Source: Planosporangium sp963837285 (lineage in GTDB: Bacteria > Actinomycetota > Actinomycetes > Mycobacteriales > Micromonosporaceae). Taken from it: 64,000 nt of DNA. This document shows, piece by piece, positions 52,689 to 61,363 of the stretch (the first letter of the stretch is position 1; each line of letters opens with the position of its first letter). The position numbers and the translations under genes were made by a program. Location: assembly GCA_963837285.1 (NCBI GenBank), contig CAWIMS010000005.1:1-64000 (forward strand), given 5' to 3'. The notes beneath the pieces were generated by a model. That model did no database searches, was not told the origin of the DNA, and was given only the letters and a program-made list of their open reading frames with translations.

Positions 52689-53468
52689 CTAGAAGGTCAC
52701 CGTGCCCTCCACGCAGGTGCGTAGGAGGGTTCGTTCGCCGACCGGGAGCTCCGGTTCCGCGCGGTGCGCCAGCGCCGCGTTGTCGGCAATCACCAGGTCG
52801 CCTTCCATCCAGTGATGTGCATAGGTCTCGAGACCGTCGAGGTACGCCGCGATGTCGGCGAGGAACTCCTGGGTCTCCTCAGGGCGCAGGGCGTCGATCG
52901 ATGCGGTGTAGCCGACGTTGACGACCAGGCCCGATCGGCCGGTCACCGGATGCGCACGGCGTTGCCGGTGCCGGCAACCGTTCTTCTGCGTGGCGCCGCA
53001 GGTGTCGATGACCGCGCGGAGGTGGTCCGGGAGTTGGTCGTACGCGTCATGGGTGCTGGTGAACACCGTCGCGTCGCCGCGCTCCGGCCGTACGGCCATG
53101 TTGAAGAACGACAGGTCGGTGGGGAACTCGCGGAACGTGCCGTCCTGGTGCCAGAACTCGGCCGAGTTGAGATAGCCGCATCCCGGCGTGTTGGTCAGGC
53201 GCAGGACCTCGGGCAGCCCGGCCAACTGGTGCGGGATGTCGTTCGGGTAGGTCTCCACCGCACCGAACGGCCGGGTCCAGCGCACCTGATCCGCGGCCGA
53301 ATACGGCGCGGCCGCCCGCAGGACGACGAGATGGTGTTCGACGATCGCGTCGCGCAACAACGCCACGGTGGCGGGGTCCGGATCGGCGCGAAGGTCGATG
53401 CCGTGGACCTCGATGCCGAAGCTCGTGCTCAGCCGATTCGTCGTTACCACCGATCCAGTCTTTCCCAC
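52689..53468 (-). CDS. TauD/TfdA-type Fe(II)/2-oxoglutarate dioxygenase
   Basis: The iron site is His107-x-Asp109 in EFWHQDGTFREFP and His235 in NAALAHRAEPE, and Arg250 in GERTLLRTC binds 2-oxoglutarate. The protein is about the usual family length (259 residues from the GTG, or slightly less from a second GTG seven codons on). It sits directly before lanA on the same strand, which makes hydroxylation or desaturation of a residue in the peptide likely; free amino acid oxidation is the other option. It lies 56 bases downstream of the S9 peptidase gene, and that gap holds a possible operator. Confidence 0.85.
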   Translation of the reverse strand: MGKTGSVVTTNRLSTSFGIEVHGIDLRADPDPATVALLRDAIVEHHLVVLRAAAPYSAADQVRWTRPFGAVETYPNDIPHQLAGLPEVLRLTNTPGCGYLNSAEFWHQDGTFREFPTDLSFFNMAVRPERGDATVFTSTHDAYDQLPDHLRAVIDTCGATQKNGCRHRQRRAHPVTGRSGLVVNVGYTASIDALRPEETQEFLADIAAYLDGLETYAHHWMEGDLVIADNAALAHRAEPELPVGERTLLRTCVEGTVTF

Positions 53469-53482
53469 CCGGAGACGACGGT

Positions 53483-53509
53483 CATGAGTGCTGGAGTACC
53501 TATCCCGGG
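53483..53509. promoter_or_regulatory. Operator candidate upstream of the TauD-lanA-lanM genes
   Basis: A 27-base stretch starting CATGAGTGCTGGAGTACC and ending CCCGGG lies 15 bases upstream of the TauD start. It matches the dyad region upstream of the Gly-rich precursor at 20 of 27 positions, in the same orientation relative to the gene. It may be a shared regulator site for the two arms of the locus. Confidence 0.35.
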
Positions 53510-53524
53510 CCGGACCGCGTGCCG

Positions 53525-55396
53525 CTACTCAGGTGGGTTCGCCCGCTCGTACCGGCCGCCGAGGTGGTTGGCGAGGAACCGTTCGGCGGCGGCCGCGAAC
53601 GTGAGCCGGTTGTCGCGGTGCATCAGGGTGTGGCCTTCGTCCGGGAAGCACAGCGACGTCGGCGGGGTCGGCGCGTTGCCCGTCGCCGTGAGAAACGCCT
53701 CAGTGTCGGTGCGGCTGACCCGTGGATCGTTTGTGCCGTAAGCGATCAGGACCGGAACGGTGAGGCAGTCGGCGTGCGCGATCGGCGATCGGGACCAGAG
53801 AAGCTCGCGGTCACGGACCGGATCGCCGACCCGCCGGTACAGCATCGCGCGCTGCCCTCGCCAGTGCGCCGGGATGGACTCGAGCAGATTCAGCAGGTTC
53901 GTCGGCGCGGACAACGCCACGGCACATCGGATCGACCGCGGGGCGAGCAATGCCGCCAGCAACGCCGCATAGCCGCCGTACGACTCACCGAACACACCCA
54001 CCCGCTGCGGATCCACCCAGCCGCCGGCGATGAGATGGTCGATTGTGTCGAAGAGGTCCGCCTGCATCGCCCCGCCCCACTCGCGATCCCCCGCGTCGAG
54101 GAACTGACGACCGAACCCGAGCGAGCCACGGAAGTTCACCTGGACGGCCAGGTAGCCGCGGTTGGCCAGCCACTGCACGACCGGCTCGAATCCCCAGGTG
54201 TCCCGCGTCCATGGGCCACTGTGGACAAGCAGTACCGCCGGCAGGGCGCGACGAGGAACCCCCGGCGGAAACGTCCGGTAGCCGGTGAGCCGGAGCCCGT
54301 CCCGGGCGGAAAGTGCGAACGGCTCGGTGGTGGCAAGCCGCCGGTTCAGCAGTTGCGGCTGATACGAGCCCATGGACACCCCTGTGGCGCTGCTGCGGTC
54401 GTACAACTCGAACGCGATCGGTGCGTCGTCCCGCGTGACGCTGAGCAGCCACCTGCGGTCGTCGGTGCTGCCGCCGCAGCGCCACACGTCAGCGTCGCGG
54501 CGGTTCAGCACCGGCAGGTCGACGTTTCGGCCAGCGGGCAGCCGGTACCAACGCAGACGGTCGCCCTGCACTCCCGCGAACTGCGGCCGGCCGGTGCGCG
54601 GATGCGATTGCAGCAGGTCCACGTCGTAGTGGCGGTCGGCGTGCAGGACCCGGAACGCACCGGTACGCAGGTCGACCCGGACCAGGCGCGCGGTGTGATG
54701 GTCGAGGGGGGTACGCAGCACCACCCGCGACGTCGAGTCGACCCCCGCGACCCAGGTGTTCGCGGCGTCATCGCCGCCGATCCGGAGCGCGGCCGAAGCG
54801 GCGAGGTCCGGACCGTCCAACCGGTGCAGGGCCATCCCGCCGGCTGTCGGCACGATTGCCCCGTGCACGGTGCCGCACTCGTCGGCGAGCCAGCCGGCGA
54901 AGCCCTCGTTGCGGTGCAGGAGATGCTGCTCACCGGTGTCGACGTCGACTTGATAGACGTCCGGGCACGCCGGGTCGTCGGCGTTCATCGCGAGGCGTAC
55001 CTGCCGGGGTTGTCCGAGCGGACTCCCGAGGATACGAGCCCGTACGCCGGGAATCGGGGTGAGGTCCCGGGGCGGTCCGTCGGTGCCGAGATCGGCGCAC
55101 CAGACGTGATGCTGTTCGTCGCCGTCATGGTCGTGCAGCCACAGCAGAGAGCGGCCATCAGCCGTCCAGCGATGCGAGCGGACCGCCGAGCAGGCACCTG
55201 TCGACACCGGCTGTGGCGCTTTCACCGACCGGCCCTCGGCGCGGGCCACCGCGTCATCGACAGCTTCGGTGACCAGACCGAGAAGACCGGCGACCGGGGC
55301 GAGTACGGCAAGTGTCCGGCCGTCGGGCGACAGCTGGGGGTTCAGCCGGTCCGGCTCACCGAAGATCAAGCTCCGCGGGATGAGAGGTGCGGTCAT
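53525..55396 (-). CDS. S9-family prolyl-oligopeptidase-like peptidase
   Basis: This 623-residue protein has a beta-propeller N-terminal part (to about residue 350) and an alpha/beta-hydrolase C-terminal part with Ser472 in GVFGESYGGYAALL, Asp557 in YGTNDPRVSR and His589 in FPDEGHTLMH. This is the complete catalytic triad of the acylaminoacyl-peptidase/prolyl-oligopeptidase group. There is no signal peptide. It is coupled to the LuxR gene upstream by ATGA and lies two genes before lanM. Since no LanP or C39 peptidase is present, it is the best candidate for leader removal. Confidence 0.85.
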   Translation of the reverse strand: MTAPLIPRSLIFGEPDRLNPQLSPDGRTLAVLAPVAGLLGLVTEAVDDAVARAEGRSVKAPQPVSTGACSAVRSHRWTADGRSLLWLHDHDGDEQHHVWCADLGTDGPPRDLTPIPGVRARILGSPLGQPRQVRLAMNADDPACPDVYQVDVDTGEQHLLHRNEGFAGWLADECGTVHGAIVPTAGGMALHRLDGPDLAASAALRIGGDDAANTWVAGVDSTSRVVLRTPLDHHTARLVRVDLRTGAFRVLHADRHYDVDLLQSHPRTGRPQFAGVQGDRLRWYRLPAGRNVDLPVLNRRDADVWRCGGSTDDRRWLLSVTRDDAPIAFELYDRSSATGVSMGSYQPQLLNRRLATTEPFALSARDGLRLTGYRTFPPGVPRRALPAVLLVHSGPWTRDTWGFEPVVQWLANRGYLAVQVNFRGSLGFGRQFLDAGDREWGGAMQADLFDTIDHLIAGGWVDPQRVGVFGESYGGYAALLAALLAPRSIRCAVALSAPTNLLNLLESIPAHWRGQRAMLYRRVGDPVRDRELLWSRSPIAHADCLTVPVLIAYGTNDPRVSRTDTEAFLTATGNAPTPPTSLCFPDEGHTLMHRDNRLTFAAAAERFLANHLGGRYERANPPE

Positions 55397-57726
55397 CGCG
55401 GGCGGTCGGTGGCCCGGGTATCGGGGGCCAGCAGCAGCCGAAGCTCGTCACGACCCCGGACGTACAGCTTGCTGTAGACGTTCTGCAGATGGTTCTCCAC
55501 GGTACGTACCGAGATGTCGAGCTGCCCGGCGATCTCCCGATTGGAACGGCCCTCAGCCGCCCGAAGGGCAACGGTTCGTTCGCGTACCGTCAATGGGCTG
55601 AAAGACTCCGGCAACGCCACTGGTGCAAGCCGGAAAGTTCGAGTCCCGGTGACCGCCCGAGCCCGCCTGCGTGCCGCCGTGGCCGCCGACCTCTCGCCCT
55701 GGCGCAGGTACCAGGCAGCTGACCATTCGAGCCCCTCGACCGCCACCGGGATGTGGCCGACGTCGAGAAGCCGCGTCGACGCGGCCAGGAGTGCGGTCGG
55801 GCGCCGGTCGGCGGCCGCCTGCACGAACGCGACGACCGCGGTCAACAGGCCGCCGTCGACCTGTACCGGGGGCGGCTCCGTCCGGAATCCCTCGATGTCG
55901 AGGCGTGCGGCGTCGAGCAGGCACCGCACCATGAGACCGATCCGGCCCTTCTCCTGACACACGGCGGCGGCGCTGACCGCGTGCTTCACGGCGCCGGTCC
56001 GATCTCCAGCGTTCGCGTCGAGCCAAGCACGGACGAGGCCGAGATCGGGAGGCGGCTCGGGACTGTCCACCAACGCGGCGAGCGACGCCCGGGCCCGTCC
56101 CAGTTCGCCAACCTGAGCGGCGACGATCGCCAGGTCGGCCAGGCAGCGGTTCAGTGTGACCGCGCAGCCCGGCGCGGACACGCTCGCCCGGACGCCGGCA
56201 GCCTCCGTCAGCAGCCGGAAGGCGAGATCCAGCTCGCCGCGCATCAGTTGGGCCCGCCCCAGCAACCAGGTCCAGGTCGCCCGCTCCGAACTCACCGCAA
56301 GCCAGCGTCCGCGTTGCTCATCCGCCAGCTCGAGGACGGCTTCGACCTGTCCGTCAAACAGCAGCGCCGCGCACCGGGCGGCGTGAAACACGTCCATGGC
56401 ATGGATGTCGTCGGGAGTACCCCGGTCGCCGGCAACCCGCTCAGTCAGCCGCAGGGCCGTCGCCGGCCGACCGAGGCGGGTCAGGTCGGCGACCAGCCAG
56501 GCCACCAGGTGGGTCGCGGCTGGGCCGCCGGACCACTGGTCGCGGCCCTCCACCAGGTCGCTCAGTCCGGAAGCGTCGTCCTCGAGCAGGCTCCGCGCGG
56601 CGACGACCAACGGATCGGTAGTCGAGGGATCGCCGCCGGTCAGCGCACGGGCCAGCTGGCGCGCCGTCGGATCGGTCTCGACGGCGAGGTTCGCGAGCCG
56701 CCGCAGCAGCACGTCCCGGCCGTCGCCGGCCGGCGTCGCGCCCCGGTACCGGTCGTCGGCGGCGGACCAGTCGCCGAGCCGGTGCAGCGTATCGGCGCAG
56801 CGCATGGTGAGCCGACCGGGACACTGTCCGGTGTCGACCGGGCGTGCGGGATGCCGCGACCGTCGGGTCCGATCGGACCCTGGACCGGGTCGCACGACCT
56901 CAGCGAAGAGTGACCCCGGCGGACCGACCCGCGTGGCTTTCGGGTCCTGGCGCACCAGCGCCCGGAGGTCTTCGCTGATCGTGGCGGGGAGGGTGAGCAT
57001 CCAGTAGCCGTGCCGCTTGGCCAGCCGCCCGCTGTCCCGGCTGGCGCAGACCAGTTCGCGGAGGTAGCGAAGGTTCCCGGCGGCGCTTCTGGACAGCGAA
57101 ACCGCCGTTTCCGGGTCGACCAGGCCGTCCAGGACCCGGCTCAGCAAAGCTTCGACCTCGACGCCGCCAAGGGGGATGAGGGTCATCCGGCTGCCCGGTC
57201 GATCTCGCCAGAGACCGGTTACCCAGGCCGGTTCCGGGCAACCTTCGGCGGTCGCCCCGACCAACCGCACCGCACCCTGCCCCACGAGCTGATCGAGCAG
57301 CGCGATGGATGCCGCGTCGGCATTCTGCAGATCGTCCACGACGACCAGCGGCAACAGCCGCCCCGGGGTGGTTCGCAACCGCCGGGCCAGGGACTGGCGC
57401 ACCGACAGCCAGGAACCGACGTCACACTCGTCGTCGAGCAGATGCGCCAACGTGCTGTAGGTCATCGACTGGCTCGCCGCGGCGGCGCTCGCCCAGAAGA
57501 CCGGATGCCCTCGCGCTCGGGCCCGCGAGTGGATTTCGTGGAGCAGTCGGGTCTTGCCGTGGCCCGGACCGCCGACAAAGACCAAGCAGTGGGGATCACC
57601 GTCGATCAGCAGCCGGTCTGCCGCACCGATTTCCCGGTCCCGCCCGACAAGGGGCCAGCCAGCTCCCGGTACGGCCGGCCGGGCGCCTCTCACAACCTGT
57701 CGCACCTCATCGCCGGCGACCGCCAT
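55393..57726 (-). CDS. LuxR-family ATPase (LAL-type) regulator
   Basis: The N-terminal ATPase has P-loop CLVFVGGPGHGKTRLLHEIH and Walker B LPLVVVDDLQNADAASIALL. A long helical TPR-like middle follows, and the LuxR helix-turn-helix LTVRERTVALRAAEGRSNRE plus IAGQLDISVRTVENHLQNVY is at the end. At 777 residues it is shorter than the usual ~900, and the stretch around PGPGSDRTRRSRHPARPVDT is unlike the family, so an internal deletion is possible. It is the first gene of the lanthipeptide arm and probably its pathway-specific activator. Confidence 0.85.
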   Translation of the reverse strand: MAVAGDEVRQVVRGARPAVPGAGWPLVGRDREIGAADRLLIDGDPHCLVFVGGPGHGKTRLLHEIHSRARARGHPVFWASAAAASQSMTYSTLAHLLDDECDVGSWLSVRQSLARRLRTTPGRLLPLVVVDDLQNADAASIALLDQLVGQGAVRLVGATAEGCPEPAWVTGLWRDRPGSRMTLIPLGGVEVEALLSRVLDGLVDPETAVSLSRSAAGNLRYLRELVCASRDSGRLAKRHGYWMLTLPATISEDLRALVRQDPKATRVGPPGSLFAEVVRPGPGSDRTRRSRHPARPVDTGQCPGRLTMRCADTLHRLGDWSAADDRYRGATPAGDGRDVLLRRLANLAVETDPTARQLARALTGGDPSTTDPLVVAARSLLEDDASGLSDLVEGRDQWSGGPAATHLVAWLVADLTRLGRPATALRLTERVAGDRGTPDDIHAMDVFHAARCAALLFDGQVEAVLELADEQRGRWLAVSSERATWTWLLGRAQLMRGELDLAFRLLTEAAGVRASVSAPGCAVTLNRCLADLAIVAAQVGELGRARASLAALVDSPEPPPDLGLVRAWLDANAGDRTGAVKHAVSAAAVCQEKGRIGLMVRCLLDAARLDIEGFRTEPPPVQVDGGLLTAVVAFVQAAADRRPTALLAASTRLLDVGHIPVAVEGLEWSAAWYLRQGERSAATAARRRARAVTGTRTFRLAPVALPESFSPLTVRERTVALRAAEGRSNREIAGQLDISVRTVENHLQNVYSKLYVRGRDELRLLLAPDTRATDRPR

Positions 57727-58029
57727 TCCGCTCCCTCCAGCGCTCCGAACAGACCATCCCTCTCCGCGGCGCTACATTGCCGTGCCTTACTCCCAGCATC
57801 TGGGGTAAGGGTGGAACTCAGCCACTCGCGGGACCAGGAACACTGACCGGCAGACTGACCGGCATTCTTGCGGGCGGGCGGAGACGGCGGCCGGAAGGCC
57901 CGCCGGCCCGCGCCGGGACAACTAGCCCTGGTCACCCGGGGCGTACGACAGAATGGGGGCGGGTCTTGCGGCGTTCACGGCGCTCAATGTTGAATTGCGG
58001 TGCTCGGGGCTTGGGCAGCGGGGGGCGCG
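57727..58029. other. Divergent promoter region LuxR / XRE-TPR
   Basis: This 303-base stretch lies between the start of the LuxR regulator (minus) and that of the XRE-NB-ARC-TPR gene (plus). No gene is seen. It holds a dyad at 57786-57809 and probably the promoters of both regulators. Confidence 0.5.
57786..57809. promoter_or_regulatory. Dyad operator candidate before the LuxR regulator
   Basis: CTTAC-T-CCCA and TGGGGTAAG form a 9-bp inverted repeat with one bulged T around GCATC, 60-83 bases upstream of the LuxR regulator start. Position and symmetry suit an autoregulatory site. Confidence 0.35.
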
Positions 58030-60306
58030 ATGAACGGCGGGCGTGGTGCGCCGGGACTCTTCGGCGAACGCCTGCGCCAGGCCCGGAGGGCGGCCGGGAT
58101 GAGCCAGGATGAGCTGGCCGAGCGAAGCGGGCTGAGCGTGCGCGCCATCCGCAACCTGGAGCGCGGCCGTACCGACCGGCCCTATTCACACACCATGCGG
58201 GTACTGATGGACGCGCTGCGGATGCCGGATCTGGACGCGGTCCAGCCGCCCGCATGGGACGCCGACAAGCCGGGTGTACCCCGGCAGCTGCCCGCCGGGA
58301 TCCGCCACTTCGTCGGGCGCGAACGCGAGCAGCGGATGCTGAGCGAGCTGCTGGACGAGGCCGCCGCCGGTACCGGCCCGGTAGTGTCGGCGCTCGACGG
58401 GATGGCCGGCGTCGGCAAGACGGCGCTGGCGGTCCATTGGGCACGCCGGGTCGCCGACCGGTTCCCTGACGGGCAGCTGTACGTGAACCTGCGCGGGTTC
58501 GACCCCACCGGCGCCACCCTGACCTCCGGCAGGGCGATCCGCCAGTTCCTCACCGCCCTGGACGTCCCCGGCCCACGCATTCCCGCCGACCTGGATGCCC
58601 AGGCCGCCCTGTATCGCACCCTGCTCGCCGACCGGCGCATGGTGCTCCTGCTGGACAACGCCAGCGACGCCGACCAGGTTCGGCCCCTGCTTCCCGGAGC
58701 ATCCGGCTGCATGGTCGTGGTGACCAGTCGCACCCAGCTCACGCCCCTGATCGCCACCGAGGACGCACAGCCGATCACGCTCGACCTGCTCACCCCCGAC
58801 GAAGCCTGGGAGCTGCTCGCGCACCGGCTCGGCGTGGCTCGCGTCGTCCCCGAGCCGGAGGCGGTGGCCGTCGTGATCGACAGCTGTGCCCGGCTCCCCC
58901 TCGCCCTGACCGTGGTGGCCGCCCGCGCCGCCATCCGGCCCGATCGCCCGCTGGCGGCTTTGGCCGAGGAAATCAACGGCACCGGTACCAGTCTGGACGC
59001 GCTGTCCGCCGGCGACTCGACCACCGACGTGCGGACCGTCTTCTCCTGGTCGTACCACGCGCTGTCGCCCGCGGCCGCCCGGCTGTTCCGGCTGCTGGGC
59101 CTTCACCCGGGCCCGGACACGTCCGCACCCGCGGCAGCCAGCCTGGCGGGTCTGGTACACGACCAGGTCGGCCCCCTGCTGGCCGAGTTGGTACGGGCGA
59201 ACCTCGTCATCGAGCACCGTCCTGGCCGGTACACCCTGCACGACCTGCTGCGCGCGTACGCCATGGGCCTGGCTGCCTCCTGCGACACAGACGCGGAACG
59301 TCTCGCCGCCGGCCGCCGGGTCCTCGACCACTACCTCCACGCCGCCCGCACGGCCGATCGCCTGCTGTACCCGGCCCGTGAACCGCTCACCCTCGCCCCG
59401 CCCCGACCCGGGGTGACTCCGGACTGCCCGGCGGACAGGGAGTCCGCACTGGCCTGGTTCACGGCCGAACACGCGGTACTCATGGCCGCGGTCGCCGCCG
59501 ACCAGGCCGTCGTCGAGTTCAGCCTCGACCGGCAGATCTGCCAGCTGAACCACATGATGCGTACCTTCTTGTACCGGCAAGGGCACTGGCACGACTGGGC
59601 CGACGCCGGCCATGCCGCGCTCGCCGCCGCGCGACGGCTGCGCGACCGGAGCGAAGAGGGGCACGCCCATCGCGGTCTCGCCCAGGCGTACACGTGGCTT
59701 CGCCGCTTCGACGACGCGCAGGCCCACTCGCGTCAGGCCCTCGATCTGTTCGGCCAGGCGGGCGACCAGGCGGGCCAGGCACACACCCACTACACGTTGG
59801 CGTACCTGTGGGAACAGCGTGAGAACCACAACGAGGCGCTCGCCCATGCCTGCCAGGCCATCGACCTGTACCAGGCTGCCGGGCACCAGTTCGGTCGGGC
59901 GAACGCCTTCAACGCGATCGGCTGGATCCACACCCAACTCGGCGACCACCGGCAGGCCATCGCGTCCTGCCAGCAGGCCCTCGCCCTGCTCCGCGACCTC
60001 GACGACGTCGTCGGTCAGGCGCAGACCCTGGACAGTCTCGGCTTCGCCTACCACCGCCTCGGCGACCACGCCGAAGCGATCGCCTGCTTCCGACGCGCGC
60101 TCACCATGTTCCAGGAATTGGACGATCACTACAACGAGGCCAATACCCTGGTCCATCTCGGCGACACCCACGACGCCGCGGGCGATACCGACGCCGCCCG
60201 CGCCTTCTGGCAGGAGGCGCTGACCATCTTCAGCCACCTGGACCACGCCGACGCCCACAAGGTCCGCGGCAGACTTCGCGACCTCGAGTTACGGCTCTCC
60301 TCATAG
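58030..60306 (+). CDS. XRE / NB-ARC / TPR regulator
   Basis: The N-terminal helix-turn-helix (GERLRQARRAAGMSQDELAE, RSGLSVRAIRNLERGRTDRP) covers about residues 8-60. An NB-ARC ATPase follows with P-loop LDGMAGVGKTALAVHWARRV, Walker B MVLLLDNASDADQVRPLL and CARLPLALTVVAARAA. The C-terminal third consists of TPR-like repeats (for example ANAFNAIGWIHTQLGDHRQA and AQTLDSLGFAYHRLGDHAEA). This AfsR-like architecture without an SARP domain is common in actinomycete natural-product loci. The ATG at MNGGRG is used; an ORF extension to 58000 is less likely. Confidence 0.88.
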   Translation: MNGGRGAPGLFGERLRQARRAAGMSQDELAERSGLSVRAIRNLERGRTDRPYSHTMRVLMDALRMPDLDAVQPPAWDADKPGVPRQLPAGIRHFVGREREQRMLSELLDEAAAGTGPVVSALDGMAGVGKTALAVHWARRVADRFPDGQLYVNLRGFDPTGATLTSGRAIRQFLTALDVPGPRIPADLDAQAALYRTLLADRRMVLLLDNASDADQVRPLLPGASGCMVVVTSRTQLTPLIATEDAQPITLDLLTPDEAWELLAHRLGVARVVPEPEAVAVVIDSCARLPLALTVVAARAAIRPDRPLAALAEEINGTGTSLDALSAGDSTTDVRTVFSWSYHALSPAAARLFRLLGLHPGPDTSAPAAASLAGLVHDQVGPLLAELVRANLVIEHRPGRYTLHDLLRAYAMGLAASCDTDAERLAAGRRVLDHYLHAARTADRLLYPAREPLTLAPPRPGVTPDCPADRESALAWFTAEHAVLMAAVAADQAVVEFSLDRQICQLNHMMRTFLYRQGHWHDWADAGHAALAAARRLRDRSEEGHAHRGLAQAYTWLRRFDDAQAHSRQALDLFGQAGDQAGQAHTHYTLAYLWEQRENHNEALAHACQAIDLYQAAGHQFGRANAFNAIGWIHTQLGDHRQAIASCQQALALLRDLDDVVGQAQTLDSLGFAYHRLGDHAEAIACFRRALTMFQELDDHYNEANTLVHLGDTHDAAGDTDAARAFWQEALTIFSHLDHADAHKVRGRLRDLELRLSS

Positions 60307-60459
60307 TCCTTGCGGCCCTGCCCACCGTCGCCACTCGACGATGGGGGCTACCCCGGCCCGGGGATAGGTGATAGCCCCCTTCTGCCGCGCCACGCAGCGC
60401 TCATAGCGTGAAGCCGATGCGCGACCGCCGCCGGCGGCTGCCGGTTTCCCGAGGAGTCG
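60307..60459. other. Short gap after the regulator
   Basis: GGGGGCTACCCCGGCCCGGG and the nearby GGTGATAGCCCCCTTC contain GGGGGCTA/TAGCCCCC arms (60344-60377) that can pair into an 8-bp stem, probably the terminator of the regulator gene. No gene is seen. Confidence 0.4.
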
Positions 60460-60735
60460 CTCATGGTACGCAGAATCTGCGCCGCAACGATCCGGCCACC
60501 GCCGACCACGTCCGGTGGATCTTCGCCCAACGGCTGGCCAGCGAAAGCATCGCCGGCATCGCCCGAACCCTCAACGCCAACGGCATCCCCTGCCCCTCCG
60601 ACGCCGCCATCCTCACCAACCCCCGCTACACCGGCCGGCAAGTATGGAACCGGCAACGTACCGACCGCGAACCCCTCGACACCCCAGGCAGGCGGGAACG
60701 CGAAATCGTGCGGTCCAACATCGCCTCGACGGCAT
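60460..60735 (+). pseudogene. Large serine recombinase fragment
   Basis: The frame reads LRRNDPATADHVRWIFAQRL, ASESIAGIARTLNANGIPCP and then AILTNPRYTGRQVWNRQRTD, which are the recombinase-domain parts of large serine recombinases. About 20 residues that normally join the two blocks are missing in frame, and the catalytic N-terminal resolvase domain is absent. Remnant of an integrated phage or element. Confidence 0.7.
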
Positions 60736-60823
60736 CCTCCACGAGTACCAACACGCCGCCTGACCAGCACGGACGGCATTTCCGGCAGGTACAGGGTGTC
60801 GGTGCCAGAAAGTCGGTTACCCG

Positions 60824-60985
60824 CTACGCGGCCTGCGAGTACCCGCCGATCAGTCCCCCGAGACGCTCGCGCCGCACGACCCGTGACCCGACGACAGCGA
60901 CGGACGGCTGACAGGGGCCAAGGGGTGGCGCCTGTCCCAGCGAGCGGTGCGGGCGATGCCCGTTGTAGTGCTCGACTCGGCTTCG
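60824..60985 (-). pseudogene. Integrase-core transposase C-terminal fragment
   Basis: The last ~50 residues of an IS481/IS3-type transposase can be read: VEHYNGHRPHRSLGQAPPLG, CQPSVAVVGSRVVRRERLGG and LIGGYSQAA before the stop. The catalytic residues upstream are absent. Confidence 0.7.
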
Positions 60986-61037
60986 GCTGGCACACCGGGT
61001 ACGGCGCCCATCTACGGCCACCGCACGACTGCTGACA

Positions 61038-61334
61038 CCCGGCGGGGTACTCATCCCGAACAGCATCGGGAACACCGGACGGCTGCTGGGCGGCCTGCCC
61101 AGGCTGGCCCGGGCCACCCTGATGGGCAAGGGCGCCATCAACGTCAAGTTGGTCACCCTCGCGGTGAACCGGGACAACCTGAACGCGCTCGTCCGCCTCC
61201 TGGAAACCGGTGAGGTCAGAGTCGTCATCGACCAGACCTACCCGTTCGACAGGGCCGCCAGCGCCGTCGCACACGTGCTGGGACCATCGCATGCCGGCCA
61301 TCCGATCGTGCGCGGTCGGCGCGCCGCTGCCTGA
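61038..61334 (+). pseudogene. Zinc-type alcohol dehydrogenase / quinone reductase C-terminal fragment
   Basis: The reading GVLIPNSIGNTGRLLGGLPR, NVKLVTLAVNRDNLNALVRL and LETGEVRVVIDQTYPFDRAA followed by AHVLGPSHAGHPIV is the C-terminal substrate-binding part of an MDR-type NADPH:quinone oxidoreductase. The Rossmann domain and the N-terminus are missing. Confidence 0.75.
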
Positions 61335-61363
61335 CCGCACCGAAGCCTCGAAAGGACCCTGCC

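Noticed and set aside
49952..52921. 989-residue open frame on the plus strand
   Set aside because: It lies antisense to lanM and lanA, is Arg/Gly/Pro-rich without motifs, and is explained by GC-rich codon use of the real genes.
53519..55477. 652-residue open frame on the plus strand
   Set aside because: Antisense to the S9 peptidase gene; no recognisable domain.
58186..60258. 690-residue open frame on the minus strand
   Set aside because: Antisense shadow of the XRE/NB-ARC/TPR gene, which has clear HTH, P-loop and TPR motifs.
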